This document shows, one piece after another, positions 11,218 to 23,699 of a DNA stretch of 64,000 nt. A model generated the notes under the pieces. It saw nothing but the letters and a program-made list of their open reading frames with translations, was not told the origin of the DNA and ran no database searches. A program made the translations under genes and the position numbers. Each line of letters opens with the position of its first letter. Within the stretch, counting starts at the first letter, position 1. This stretch comes from Dugong dugon (lineage: Eukaryota > Chordata > Mammalia > Sirenia > Dugongidae): NCBI GenBank assembly GCA_030035585.1, contig CM057460.1, positions 219,687,711 to 219,751,710 of the forward strand, read 5' to 3'.

Positions 11218-12644
11218 ACTGTGTATATTCACCATAAAAGAAATTAAATAATCCCAGGGCTTTCCAGCACTAGCTAGCGCTCCAGGGACCCTTTTCCTGG
11301 AGATCCCCTTAGCCAAGCTCGTGTTCTTCTCAGCTGCCCGTGGGGTTCCTGTCTGGCTAGAGCTCCCATAGCGCCCCCCAAAATCCAGAGAGGTCACTGC
11401 TGGAGGCAGATGGAAAGCAAGAACCCCTTGGATCCCATGGTCCAGGGGTGGTGAGAATTCTGTCTTCCTTTGTGAGATGATTGATTTGCATGGATGGGAT
11501 TTATAGGTTATTTTGGCAGGGAAAGGGTGCCGGTGATTAAAGTACATTCCACCCTGCCTCACCCCAATCCCCTCCCACAAAATACAGTTTGGGGAGAATC
11601 ATGACCATTACATGCGAGGGGAAGATGATATTGTCATCCTTTCCTTCCTTTCTTGGGTAGTTTTGCTCTTCCTCAGTTGTTTCAACAGTGAACTTTAAGT
11701 TCTCATTCTCTTAATGTGATTTCCCCATGACCCTTCTCTCAGATCTAAATTTCAAGGGGTGATACTCACCTGTGACAGGTGAAGAGCATGCTCCAGTGGT
11801 CATGGCCTTGACCTCTTGCTGGATACCAAATGGCAGAATTCCAGGATGTGGAGCTAGTGCCAGGACCAAATGGCAGAAAGCCCTGCAGGGTCTTTGTTTT
11901 CAGTGCGACTGTAACACTTTTCCTACCCGAAATGAAAGGCCCAAGAAGGAAACCCTGCAGAAGTCACACCCCAGAGTCCCCATTTACAAAGCCCCTGAGT
12001 CTTTGATTGCTTCTGTACCACGTGCCCGAAGAACCAGGAATGCAGCCTTCCCTGGAGGGCGGATATGGGCAAGTCACCCAGCACTATCAGGGAAGCGTGT
12101 GCCCACCAAGCTGCTGTCCTCCTGAGGCTGCCAGGGATGCAGGAGCCCTCAGCACAAAGCAGCTCCACCTTCCTGGTCAGAGCCATCAATAGGCACTCTG
12201 CTCTGGAAGCCCACCTTCCAACACACCCGTACCAGCTGTGTGGTATGGCCAGCTGTCAGCAGATCATTTAGTGGATTCTACATCCAGGGCTGTGCCCTTT
12301 GGCCCGTGATCAGTGCAGACAAGGAGACAGAGCCTTGTAACTGGAGTAGAGAAGTAATGCACGTGAATAATAAATGAAGTCAAGCTGAAGGAGGCAGCAC
12401 ATCCCTCCTCTTGTGGCTTCTGCACCACCTCTGTCTGCAGCTTCAGCTCCACGCACAGGTCATCATGCGCTTTTGGTTGGGAGTGCCAGTCTAGATAAGG
12501 AGTATGTTTCAGGGTCCCTTAACCCCCCAGAGGGCTGTGTGGTTTCAATGCTGGGAGCGTTTTGAATTAAAGTGGAGCAAGTAAGTAATGCACACAGAGT
12601 GAGTAGCTTCCAGGAAGGGAAAGGCTAGCTGAGGGGACGCCTGG
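11218..12644. other. unique DNA, nothing recognised
   Basis: About 1.4 kb with ordinary base composition. Open frames here are short and lack domain features. A non-coding 5' exon of B3GALT5 could lie here but cannot be called from sequence alone. Confidence 0.4.
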
Positions 12645-12764
12645 TAGTTGGTGTCCTAACTATCTTCCTAGGCACGTTAAAAATAAGTGTTTAAATTGTC
12701 GGCTTTAAGTAAAGCAGATTACCCTCCATAACCTCAGTGAGGCTCATCCAATCAGTTGAAGGCT
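12645..12764 (+). repeat. MLT2-like ERV-L LTR, left remnant
   Basis: Contains AAGTAAAGCAGATTACCCTC and CTCATCCAATCAGTTGAAGG, hallmark MLT2 sequence. It stops abruptly where the younger ERV-L begins; its right remnant is at 20,083-20,618. An old LTR fossil present before the ERV-L arrived. Confidence 0.75.
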
Positions 12765-13246
12765 ATGATTCCCAGTGGTGTGCAGATGTTTTGTAATCAT
12801 CCTCCATTTTGTGATCTGATATGAGCAGCCAATCAGTTGAAAGGGGTGTTTCTTCGAGGGTGTGGCTTAGTCCAATATCTATGGGTGTTCTGGCAAAGCT
12901 TCCCCTCTCTCCATCTTGCATGTGGCTCATCATCCTCTGGCCTCCATCCTCTGTCCAGTTTTTGGGACATGAACCAGTAACCTGCTGTTTAACTGCGGAC
13001 TTTGGAATTTTTCAACTTCCACAGCCCCGTGAGGCAGCAGCTTGCTGTCTGACCTGCTAAGTTTGGGTTTGTCAGCCCATGCAACCATGGGAGTGAGGAG
13101 GAACCTCCAGCCTGATGCCTGATCCACAGATTTGGCACTTGCCAGCCTCTCCAACTGCATGAGCCATTTCCTTGAAATAAGTCTCACTCTATATATTTAT
13201 ATACGCTTCAGTGATTTTGCTACTCTAGGGAACCCAGCCTAAGACA
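12765..13246 (+). repeat. 5' LTR of the ERV-L
   Basis: Aligns with the 3' LTR from GGCTATGATTCCCAGTGG onward and ends GCCTAAGACA. Its left end joins the MLT2-like remnant directly. Confidence 0.8.
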
Positions 13247-13248
13247 TT

Positions 13249-13264
13249 TGGTACCGAGAGTGGT
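13249..13264 (+). promoter_or_regulatory. ERV-L primer binding site (tRNA-Leu)
   Basis: TGGTACCGAGAGTGG, two bases after the 5' LTR, closely resembles the complement of the tRNA-Leu 3' end, from which the family takes its name. Confidence 0.75.
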
Positions 13265-15079
13265 TCTAGAGGAACAAAATCTTAAGGATGAGTTTTCTGA
13301 ATTGGTTTTCAAGTCTGGCTAGTCTTAAAGGAGCTGATGACTCTGCCTCCAATAGTAAAGAGGGCACTGCGAATCCATAGCTTGAGGTGGCAATAGAAAT
13401 ACACAAAATATCACCACCAATGGATCAAATATTTGTCAGAGACAAGACTCTGAGTGACTGCATATTTGATACTTTTCTACAGTTTTGTCAGAATGAGAAA
13501 TATAAGGAAGCTGGTTGGTTTGTCCTACTTTCACTAGTCCAAGTGGTGAAAGAAAAGGATGAGCCCAAAGCCTCAGAATTACAGCTCAAGCTTCACATAC
13601 AAGACCTGAAAGTTTTCACTGTAACCTGAAAGAAATCCTTATTTCTTGTAGTAACAGAGCTGGTATTGCTGAAAACCAAACCCAGAGTCTTGTCGTAAGA
13701 GTGACTAAATTACAATGCCAATTGAATTCCCAACCTCTATTGGTGTTTGAAGTTAAAATGAGGGCATTGATTGGGAAGAAATAGTATCTTGTGATGGGGA
13801 CATATGAGCAAACAACCGGGAAGGTAGGGACATTGTGTCCCTAAATTCCGTTGAATCACTCCTTCCAACAGAACCAGCCCTTTTACTGCTAATGAAAAAG
13901 ATCACTCCATCTTCCTCTGCTAACCATCCTCCCCAGTAAAACTATTATCCCATCCCAGTGCCCCATCTGATGAGATTAACACAGCTGTGCCTGAAGGAAG
14001 AGTCTTTGTCTGAGATATTACCTGAGGTGGTGCTTGGGGCATTGTCTTATAAGATACTGCTGAATATCCCCAGGACCATCCTACCACCCATTTTTGCTTC
14101 TAGACCTATAACTAGACTTAAGCCCCAGGGAACCCCAAGAGGTTAAGTACAAAGTGACCCAGGAAGAGCTATGCTACACTCCAAAAGAAATGCTTGGTTT
14201 TTCTAATATATACAAACATAAACCTGGGGAATATGTGTGAGAATGGATAATAAGGTTGTAGGATAATGGGGCAAAGATTATAAAGTTGGATCAGTCTGAG
14301 TTCACTGATAAGGGCCCACTAAGCATAGATTCTTCATTCAGTCTTTCAGCTCGAAAGGTTAGAAAAGAATCTAATAGTTTATTTGGGTGGTTCACTGAAG
14401 CATGGATTAAACGGTGGTCTACACAAATCAAGTTGAAATGCCAGACCTGCCCTGGTGTAGTGGAGAAGAAGGTATTCAAAGGTTTAGGGAAATTGGCATG
14501 TTAGAGTGGATTTATCCAGTTGGAACCACAGAACTACACATGGAGTGCCCAGAGGACACAACTTTTACCACAACTGTGAGAAAGAAATCTGTGAAAGAAG
14601 CACCAGTGTCCTTGAAGACTTCCCTGGTTGCTTTTTTATGTAAGTCAAATTTGTCAGTGGGAAGTGTGCTAACTGAATGAAGACACCTAACTACAATGGG
14701 GCTGACTGGACCCAGTGGTAGTAGGAGCCAACTGGCAGCACTCAGTCGATAGAGACAAGGTAGGCGCTAATGGACAGCGGAAACAAAACAGTAATCAGAA
14801 TAGTCTAACTTGTGTAGAGTTAATGGCATTGGCTACTTAGTTATGGTGTCCCTAGGAGTGAAATAGATGGAAGATTTACTAAACATTTACTTGATCTGTA
14901 CAAGCAGAAGAATTCTAGGTCAAGTGAACAGCAGTCTAACTTGAATTGCCGGAATAGGCATGGCCCCTCAATCAATTCCCAGACTTGAGCCAGTTTACAG
15001 AACCACTACCCCTTGAATGAAGTGGGAGGCTGGGTCCACTTGATGAAGGACTCCACTGTACTGCCGAAAAGTTATACTG

Positions 15080-15135
15080 TGTATATGTACATATACATAT
15101 ATAACTATTGTAATATATATACATATATATATCTC
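15080..15135. repeat. AT-rich microsatellite
   Basis: Imperfect TA/CATA repeat inside the ERV-L interior. Confidence 0.7.
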
Positions 15136-15477
15136 CCAGCCTTCCCCAAGGGGATCTACAGCCTTTTACAAGAATGACTGTTCACTGGGGACAAGGAAAT
15201 AATGACTTTTTTTGGGATTACTGGACACTGGGTCTGAACTGATCCTAACTCTAGGAGTCCCAAAATGTCACTGTGGCCCACAAGTCAGAGCCAGGGCGTA
15301 TGGAAGTCAGGTTATTAATTGAGTCTTAGCTCAGGTTCGTCTCACAGTGTATCCAGTACGTCCCTGAACAAATCCTGTAGTGATTTCTCTGGTTCCAGAA
15401 TGGATAATTGGAATAGATATACTTAGCAATGGACAGAACCCGCACGCTGGATTCCTGACAAGCGGACTAGGGCTATT

Positions 15478-16092
15478 ATGGTAGGAAAAGCCAAGTGGAA
15501 GCTATTAAAACTGCCTCTACCTAGGAAAATAGTAAACCAAAAGCGATACTGCATTTCTGGAGGAATTGCAGAGATTAGTGCCACCATCAAGGACTTGAAG
15601 GATGCAAGGGTAATGATTCCCACTACATCCCCATTCAACTCACCTATTTGGCCTGTGCAAATAATAGATGGATCTTGGGGAATGACAGTGGACTATCATA
15701 AACTTAACCAGGTGGTGATTCCAATCGCAGCTGCTGTTTCAGATGTGGTTTCATTGCTTGAGCAAATTAGTATATCTCCTGGTACCTGGTATGCAGTCAT
15801 TGATCTGGCCAACGGCTTTGTCTTGATTCCAGTTTCGAAGGAACACCAGAAGCTGTTTGCCTTCAGCTGGCAAAGTCATCAATATACCTTCCCTATCATA
15901 CATCAGGGGTATACCAACTCTCCAACCCTATATCATAATTTAGTCCGCGGGGACCTTGATAGTCTTTCCCTTCCACAAGTTGTCATGCTCGTCCATTACA
16001 TTGATGACATTATGCTGAGTGAACGTAGTAAGGCAGAAGTATCAATGATTCTAAACTTAATGGTAAGAAATTTGCATGCTAGAGATTGGTAA
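15478..16092 (+). pseudogene. ERV-L pol fossil, reverse transcriptase portion
   Basis: The longest open stretch of the provirus. It shows the RT blocks SPFNSPIWPV, WGMTVDYHKLNQV, WYAVIDLANGF and VHYIDDIML; the YIDD form of the active-site box is usual for ERV-L. It is one surviving piece of a broken pol and is not a functional gene. Confidence 0.85.
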
Positions 16093-17499
16093 ATTAACCA
16101 GACAAAAATTCAGGTGACTTCCACATAAGTGAAATTTCTAGGGATCCAGTGATATGAGGCATGTTGAGATATTCCTTCTAAAATGAAGGGTAAATTGTTA
16201 CATCTGGCACCTCCTGCAACTAAAAAGGACACACAACGCCTGGTGGGCCTCTTTGGATTTTGAAGGCAACACGTCCCTCTTTGTGTGTGCTACTCTGGCC
16301 TATTTATCAAGTGACTTGAAAAGTTGCTAGTTTTGAGTTGGGTCCAGAAGAAGAGAAGGCTCTGCAATGGGTTCAGGCTATAGTGCAAGCCACTTTGTCA
16401 CTTGGGGCATATAATTGGGCTGATCAATGGTGCTTGAAGTGTCAGTGGCAGATAGAGATGCTGTTTGGAGTGTTGGCAGGTCCCTACTGATGAATCACAG
16501 TGCAGATCCATAGGATTCTGAGCAAAGCTCTGCCATCTTCTGCAGATAAGTACTCTCCTTTTGAGAAATAACTTTTGGCTTGTTACTGGTCCCTAGTAAA
16601 GACTGAAGACTTCACCATGGGTCACCAAGACACTATGTGGCCTGAGCTGCCCATCATGAAGTGGGTACTGTCTGACCCATAGAGCCATAAAGTCAGATGT
16701 GTCCAGCAGCACTCCATTATTAAATGGAAGTGGTATACAAGAGTTAGGTTTCCAGTAGAACCTGAAGGCACAAGTAAGTTACATGAGGAAGTGGCACAAA
16801 TGCCCATGGTCCCACTCCTGTCCCACTATCTTCCTTCTCCCAGTCTGAACCTATGGCCTCATGGGGAGTCTCTTACAATCAGTTGATTGAGGAAGAGAAA
16901 ACTCATGTGTCATTGACAGATGGTTCTGCACGATTTGTAGGCACCACTTGGAAGTGCACAGCGGCAGCACTGCAGGGCTTTTATGTGACCTCCCTGAAGG
17001 ATAGTGGTAAAGGGAAATTCTCCCAATGGGCAGAACTTTGAGCAATGCACCTGATTTTTCACTTTGCTTAGAAGGAGAAATGGCCAGCTCTGCAATTGTA
17101 TACTGATTCATAGGCTGTGGTCAGTGGTTTGGCTGGGTGGTCAGGAAATTGGAAGGAACATGATTGAAAAATTGGTGACAAAGAGGTATAGAAAGAGGCA
17201 AGTGGCTAGACCTCTCTGAATGGGCCAAAGAAGAGAAGATATTTGTGTCTCATGTGAATGTTCACCAAAGGGCGACATCAGCAGAGGAGGATTTAATTAA
17301 GTGGATAGGATCATGGGTTCTGTGGATACCAGTCAGCCTCTTTCCCCAGCCATTGCTGTTATTGCCCAAATGGGCTCATGAATAAAGTGGCCATGGTGGC
17401 AGGGATGGAGGTTATGCATGGGCCCTGCAATGCAGACTTCCACTCACCAAGGCCCGCTTGGCTACAGACACTGCTGACTGCCCAATCCGCCAGCAGCAA

Positions 17500-18430
17500 A
17501 GACCAACACTGAGTTCGTGATATGGCCCCCTTCTTAGGATCGATCAGCCAGCAAGCTGGAGGCAGGCTGATTACATTGGACACTTCCGTCATGGAGTGGT
17601 TAGTGGTCTATTCTTACTGGGATAGACACTTAACTCTAGATACAGATTTAACTTCCCTGCACTCAACGCTTCTGCCAAAACTAAACTACCGTCTGTAGAC
17701 TTACAGAATGCCTTATCCACCATCATTTTATCCCACACAGCATTTCCTTGGATCAAAGAACTCACTTAATAGTAAATGAAGTGGGGCAATGGGCCCATGG
17801 TCATGGAATTCACCGGTCTTACCATGTTCCCTATCATCCTGAAGTAGCTGGCTTGGTAGAATGATGGAACGGCTTCCTAAAGGCACAATTATGGCCCCAA
17901 CTAGGTGGCAATACCTTGTAGGGTTGGGGAAATGTTCTCCAGGAGGCTGTATATACTGTAGGCCAGCATCCAACAAAGAGTGCACCTTCTCGCATAGCCA
18001 GGATTCGTGGGTCCAGGAATCAAGCAGTGGAAATGGGAGTGGCACCTCTCACTATTACCCTTAGTGACCCATTTTCAAAATTTTTACTTTCTGTCCCCAC
18101 AACCCTGTGCTCTGCGAGTCTAGAGGTATTAGTTCTAAAGGGAGGAATGCTCCCACCTGGAGACACATCACTGATTCCATTGAACTGGAAGTTAAGAATG
18201 CCACCTGGCCACATTGGGCTCCTCACGTCTCCTCATGCAAGAGGTGAAGAAGGGAGTTACCATACTGGCTGCTGTGCTTGGTCTTAATTACCAAGGGGAA
18301 ATCGGATTGACAGTACGTAACTGAAGTGAAGAAGAGTATGTCTGGAATACAGGAGATCCCTTAGGACATCTCTTAGTACTTCCATGCCCTGTGATTAAAG
18401 TCAATGAAACCAATTCCAACATGACTACTA
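17500..18430 (+). pseudogene. ERV-L integrase and dUTPase remnants
   Basis: Decayed integrase sequence is recognisable over about 17,560-17,880, followed by dUTPase-type sequence (SLIPLNWKLRMPPGHIGLL) at about 18,160-18,400. A dUTPase after integrase is characteristic of ERV-L. Fossil, broken in several places. Confidence 0.7.
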
Positions 18431-18629
18431 ATGGCCCAAACCTTCAGGAATGAAGGTTTGGGTCACCCCACCATGCAAAGAACCATGACCAGCTCAGGCC
18501 CTTGCTGAGGGCAAAGGGAATATGGAATAGGTGGTGGAAGACGGTAGTTCTAAATAGCTATGATTACGTGACCAGCTGCAGAAATGAAGAGTGTAGTTGT
18601 TTTTGGTATTTCTTCCTTGTCTTGTTATA

Positions 18630-18680
18630 CGTGTATGTGTGTGTGTATATATACATGTAGATATATGTGTATATATCTAT
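18630..18680. repeat. TG/TA microsatellite
   Basis: Imperfect TGTG then TATA tract, immediately left of the inverted-repeat insert. Confidence 0.7.
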
Positions 18681-18681
18681 A

Positions 18682-19341
18682 GTCACACTCCTACTTCTCA
18701 CTTATCAACTGTCTCGTTATCTGACATTTCACATTTATGACAACTTTGAAAAACTTCTCAGGTTGTGCCTCCAATGGTCTGTCCCAGGGTGCCCTCCATG
18801 GCCACTCTGAATGATATACTGGAGGCCCCAGTGATGTCTGGGCCACGCAAAGCCATAGGATGCTTCTCTTGTTCATCTGAGACGTCTTGGTGTGGCTATG
18901 GAGGGCACAGGGTGACAGTGGGACAATGTGAGGTAGCGGGCGGGCAGGGTGAGGCGGGGTGGGGGACTGAAGGTGCCAGGAAGGTCAGTGGGAGAAGAGG
19001 GAAGGGGACCAAGCAGGGCAACAGGGCTGGGGTGGACAGAGGACTAATTGGGTCCCTGCCCAGGGTGGGTGGCACTAGGGCATGGGGGGCGGTGTTTTGT
19101 AGGCAGCTGGCAACACCTGACCACAACCACCACCACCCCCATCCCCTTAAGCTCTGCCGTGGTGGGGAAGCCGTGGTGAGGACAGCGGCCCCTCCACACC
19201 ACACGCACCCAGAGATCTGCCAGGGGTACCCGACTGGTGTGAGGATCTGTGGGAACACAGTTGCCGACTCTCACATATGCCGATTTTGCATAACGACCTG
19301 ATTTTTGGAACCCAACCATGTGGATAAGTGAGGAGGACGTA
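18682..19341. mobile_element. possible MITE-like DNA transposon with GC-rich cargo
   Basis: The left end contains CCTACTTCTCACTTATC; the right end, read in reverse, contains CCTCCTCACTTATCC, and both ends go on to a CGTTAT-type motif. They therefore look like imperfect terminal inverted repeats, reminiscent of Tigger-type elements. Between them lie about 550 bases of G- and C-rich sequence unlike the AT-rich retroviral surroundings. A TA target dinucleotide is plausible on both sides. The family is not identified. Confidence 0.4.
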
Positions 19342-19343
19342 TT

Positions 19344-19380
19344 TTACTCACACACAAACACACACATATATATAAATATA
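19344..19380. repeat. CA/TA microsatellite
   Basis: ACACAC then TATATA tract at the right edge of the inverted-repeat insert. Confidence 0.65.
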
Positions 19381-19582
19381 GCAATTATTTTCATTTTCTA
19401 CCCTCCTATGTTCTATTACTTATTATAAAATATAAGATGTAAATGGGGCTAGTGTGTTTTTGGTGGTATGCATTTTAGTTGTATTATGTTGGGCACAAGT
19501 ATGAGTTTATAATTGCCTTTATTTAGAGATTATGTATGGTTTAGGGAGATGTGTATAGGTGCCAAGTTGACAAGGGGTGGAC

Positions 19583-20082
19583 TGTGATGGTTAAGATTAT
19601 GTGTCAACTTGGCTAGGCCATGACTCTCAGTGGTTTGGCAGATATCATGTAACCATCCTCCACTTTGTGATCTGATGTGAGCAGCTAATCAGTTGGAAGC
19701 TGAGTTTCCGTGGGGGTGTGGACTGCACTGAATACAAATATGGATGTTTTGGTAAAGCTTGCCCTTTCTCAGTCCTGTATCTGGCTCATTCTCCTCTGAT
19801 CTCCAGTTCTTGAGCCAGTGGTAGCCTGCTGTTTGACCCACAGATTTTGGGATTCTACACCTCCCGCAGTAGTGTGAGCCAGCAGCTTGGCTTTTGGCCT
19901 GCTGATTTTGGGTTTATCAGACCCTGCAACCGTGTGAGTGAGAAGAAGCCTCCAGCCTGATGCCTAACCCATGGATTTGGGACTTGTCAGCCTCCACAAC
20001 TGCATGAACATTTCCTTGAAATCAATCTCTCTCTCTCTGTGCTTCACTGGTTTTGCTCCTCTAGAGAACCCCTCCTAAGACA
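19583..20082 (+). repeat. 3' LTR of the ERV-L
   Basis: Begins TGTGATGGTTAAG straight after the purine tract GACAAGGGGTGGAC and ends CCTAAGACA. About 500 bases. Confidence 0.85.
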
Positions 20083-20303
20083 AGAAGGTTCTGATTGTAA
20101 ATAGACATTCTGCTGGAATTTGCTCTCCTCTTCTCTGCCTGACTTACTGACCTGGGGCCCAAGATTGCTGGAATTTTCAGCCTGTCACCAGACCTATGGA
20201 TTTGGAACCCAAGACTGCCAGAAATTCAGTTCCAGCCTGTCCTCTGACCTGTGGATTAGACTTGCCAGCTCCCACAATAATATGAGCCATTTCCTCTCTC
20301 TAT

Positions 20304-20328
20304 ACACACACACACACACACACACACC
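20304..20328. repeat. (CA)n microsatellite
   Basis: About eleven CA units next to the AfroSINE. Confidence 0.9.
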
Positions 20329-20522
20329 CCAAACCCATTGCTGTCGAGTTGATTCTGACTCATAGTGACCTGGTAAGACAGAGTAGAACTGCACCATTGG
20401 GTTTGCAAGGCTGTAATCTTTATGGAGCAGACTGCCACATCTTTCTCCTGCAGAGTGGCTGGTGGTTTCAAACTGCTTACCTTTCTTTTTGCAGGGGAGC
20501 ACTTTAACCACTGCACCACAAT
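20329..20522 (-). repeat. AfroSINE in the MLT2-like LTR
   Basis: CCATTGCTGTCGAGTTGATT at the left and TTTAACCACTGCACCAC at the right. It interrupts the AT-rich tail of the old LTR. Confidence 0.85.
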
Positions 20523-20618
20523 GGTGCAGGACCAAGCAATGTTTCATTCTGTTTTACATATATATACACACACACAACTTGGTGGTTTCATTTCTCTAGA
20601 GAACCCTGACTAAGACAG

Positions 20619-21730
20619 ATTCTGGTCACAGAGATTCTGATTAAAGAGATCTGGACACCAGGAACCTGTATTTTAACTAGTGTTCCAGGCTCAATCTAGC
20701 CAGGCCCCTTTGAGAAGCACCAGTGGGTAGGTGTTGCATACAGTCCACCAAAATATGGGCACCGCTTCATAAATGAGTGAGATCAGAGACCCCAGATCAC
20801 TGTGCTAGCCCTAATTTTGAAGTGGATCAGTTGTAATGACTGAGGACATCCCTTCCCTGGAGGAGGTGAAGGAGAACGTGATGGCAGTGGGAGGATGATG
20901 TACATGTTCATCATCTGGGGCAGAGAAGGACATGACCTCCTGGGTGACACGTGGCCCAGAGCCAAAGACGAGTTATGTCTCCTGCAATGCAGCCCTGACC
21001 AGCGCATGACCTGGGAGGCAGGACTGACGGCCGTGTTGGGAGGCTAGGCCCGGGCCTTCTCAAAGGAAAGACATTTTTATGAAGTGGGTTTTCATGAGAC
21101 CAATGAAGCTTAGCTTCAGGACTGTCACCTCCACTGTTTCCTTATTCTTAAAGATCACCTCCCCCAAAGTATATGGTGTCAGATACCATAATTGCAGATG
21201 TGAGCCTGGTTCAGGCAGACGAGACAGTGTCTCCTGCCTGGAGCGGTGAGTTTGGCCAAGAGTGTGCAGGGGCTGAAAAACCCTGTGTGCCCCCTCCAAG
21301 GAATCAAGGAGAAGCAATGTGGAGTGAGGTTGTGGGCGACTGCCCGAACCCACACCGCACCTGGCTGTCACCTCCTACCTTTGCAGCTCCCTGCTCACTG
21401 CAGGGGACTGCGCATCAGCTTCAGAAGTACAGCTCATGGAGAGAGCCCTGCATCTTCTGAGCAGCCTGCAGATGATTATGAGTGGAAAAAGCAGGACATG
21501 AAAGAGTACACTCTGGATTATTCCATTTATATAAAGTTCAAATCCAGGTAAACTTATCAATGATGACAAATCAGAATAGTGATTCCTTTTTTGGGAAGAA
21601 GGAGCTATTGGCTGGGAGGAGACCCAAAAGACCCTTCAGGAGAGCTGAATATAGTCTATTCTTGATCTGGTAGTGGTTGCATGGGTGCAGACAAAAGTAA
21701 AAATTCATTGAGCTTTGCACCTAAGAAAGG
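20619..21730. other. unique DNA, nothing recognised
   Basis: Unassigned non-repetitive DNA; the last 200 bases resemble an old, decayed interspersed repeat. No convincing exon. Confidence 0.4.
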
Positions 21731-21943
21731 ATCCCTGGTTGTGTGGTGGTTACCCACACAGTTGCAAATCAAAAGGTCGGCAGTTCGAACCCGTAAGTGG
21801 CTCCACAGGAAGAAGATGCAGCATTCTGCTCCCCTAAAGATAACAGCCTTGGAAACCCTATACGGCAGTTCTACTCTATCCTTTAGGGTTGCTATGAGTC
21901 AGAATAAACTCGACGGCAAAAGATTTGGTGTTTTGGTCGAAAT
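21731..21943 (+). repeat. AfroSINE
   Basis: Plus-oriented: tRNA-like head with GTCGGCAGTTCGAACCC, then CTTGGAAACCCTATACGGCA and CTCGACGGCAAAAG. ACCTAAG occurs just left (21,719) and right (21,944), the likely target duplication. Confidence 0.88.
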
Positions 21944-21950
21944 ACCTAAG

Positions 21951-23699
21951 ATTGTGCACTTTGCAGGTTATACAGCATTAGTATTTTAATGGAAATTTAA
22001 ATAAAAAATAAATTGCTGAAAAGGTGAAGTCTTTTGCAGAATCGATGAAACTTATTTGGCCACAATCTGATTTTGTCCATAGTGATTTCATGAGCTATTT
22101 TATCGCAGAACAGACCCTGGGAAAGAAAGTCTGGCATGGTCAGATGTGGAAGACAGGATCCTTGATCAAAGTGTGCTTGAGGTTTGCTGTGGTGGTTCTT
22201 ACAATATTTCAATAATTGTCAACCCAGGAACTAATCTATTTTCCACTAATCCAGGTAAAAGAGGCTACAGAACAGATGCAGACACTGCCTTTGTTTACTT
22301 TCAGGCAACCTACTGGAACAGAAAGACAAGGAATTCGAAGTCAGAAGACCCTCGTTGCCATCCAAGCTCAGCCACATCAGTGGAGTAATACGGCACAAGG
22401 TATTTAAGTACTCCAAACCTGTTTCCTTGTTTCCAAATTGGGGATAAGAAGCCTGCCCAACAGGGCAGTTGGGAAGCACTGTATATTTGGCAGTAATTAT
22501 TTCTGCCATGACATCTAATCAATCTGGGCCTTTCGGTCGTGTGAGTAGAATTGAGTAGTGTCACCTCAGTTCTCTTCAAGTTTCACCTTGATGGAGGCAT
22601 TCTGCCCACCATGCTGCTTCTATATGACCAGCAGGGGTATACTTCCATGGGATGACCTGAGCCCAAGGACAGTGGGAAGATCAGTCTAGAAGTTGCTTTA
22701 ACAGCCCCCCTCCTGGCTCTAGCATCCTGCCCAGCCACAGCTCCTGAGATCTGCCAGCACTGGCAGTGAGTACACAGCCTGCTGGGCACCCAATCCTCAG
22801 AGCACAGCGACCTTCTCTTGGAGGTTAAACAAGAGGGACAGTATTGGACCTGATATAGTTTGCTAGGCAAAGTTAGTGCTTCCCAGAGCCAGTTGAGAAT
22901 CCCCAAAACCCCCACTAACCCATTTACACCATGGATCCTGTTACACAGTTAGGGGAAGCCTATTGAACTCATCTCCAAATAATGTTTTTAAATGCACAAA
23001 ACAAAACAGAATGGAATGCAAAGGAAATCAAATGTGTCAAAATAAATTTATCCAAATATTTTAAAAATGTACTAGAGTAACAAGTGAACTTCTTCATTAT
23101 GCAATTAATAATAGCGTCCTGCTGTGGGACTAATAACTATATTACTATTAAAGGCAGGATGAGCTTCACCCACAATTGGACATATCCGCAAGTATTGTCA
23201 TGTGGTGAAAACACTGATGATTTCGATTGGTGACAAAGTCACCAGCACCACTACTGTGTGGGTCAGGACCTATATTCATTGAGGAAAGAAATGCTACATT
23301 TCAATTTGAAGTTAGTGAAAATAAGTATGTAATTTTTTTCCCCATCCAAGTCTTCAGACCCCACGTTATTAGTGCTGCTCTGGGCACTTAAGGTCTTTGA
23401 GTGCCAGTGGTGGACAAACACACATACAAGCAGCCCCTGAATGATGGTTACACTTCAACACTAATGATGACAGTAATTTTGGGGAGAAAGACATCACTTC
23501 AGATTTATGAGGCATTTGGTGAGACAACGTCTATGTTCCCACTCATTCTAGAAAGTTTTTTTTCGGTCTTTTTACCTTTTTGGATGGAGCAAGACCTCTC
23601 CTGGGATCTGGGGAATCAGAGCTGAGGTGGAGTGGAGTAGACTGCTTGTGGGCTGCACATTTTTACCACTTCTTTTGGGTGATATATATATATTTTCTT
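21951..23699. other. unique DNA with a MIR-like patch
   Basis: Mostly unassigned. About 22,330-22,490 resembles a MIR in reverse. No coding evidence. Confidence 0.4.

Larger units (their letters stand above)
12765..20082 (+). mobile_element. ERV-L provirus fossil
   Basis: 5' LTR at 12,765-13,246 (lacking its first few dozen bases), tRNA-Leu primer site, an interior of about 6.3 kb with recognisable remnants of gag, reverse transcriptase, RNase H, integrase and dUTPase in the usual ERV-L order, a purine tract, and a 3' LTR at 19,583-20,082. The two LTRs have diverged by roughly a fifth by eye, so it is old, clearly older than the MaLR-like element nearby. It is heavily broken (a dozen or more breaks) and inactive. 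A DNA-transposon-like insert sits near its 3' end. Confidence 0.88.
20083..20618 (+). repeat. MLT2-like ERV-L LTR, right remnant
   Basis: Continues the old LTR interrupted by the ERV-L. It ends with the MLT2 hallmark TTTCTCTAGAGAACCCTGAC, then TAAGACA. An AfroSINE later landed in it. Confidence 0.7.

Noticed and set aside
18765-19301. 178-residue open frame in the GC-rich insert within the ERV-L
   Set aside because: Long only because GC-rich DNA has few stops. An overlapping frame on the other strand is similarly long, the peptide is low-complexity and no domain is visible.
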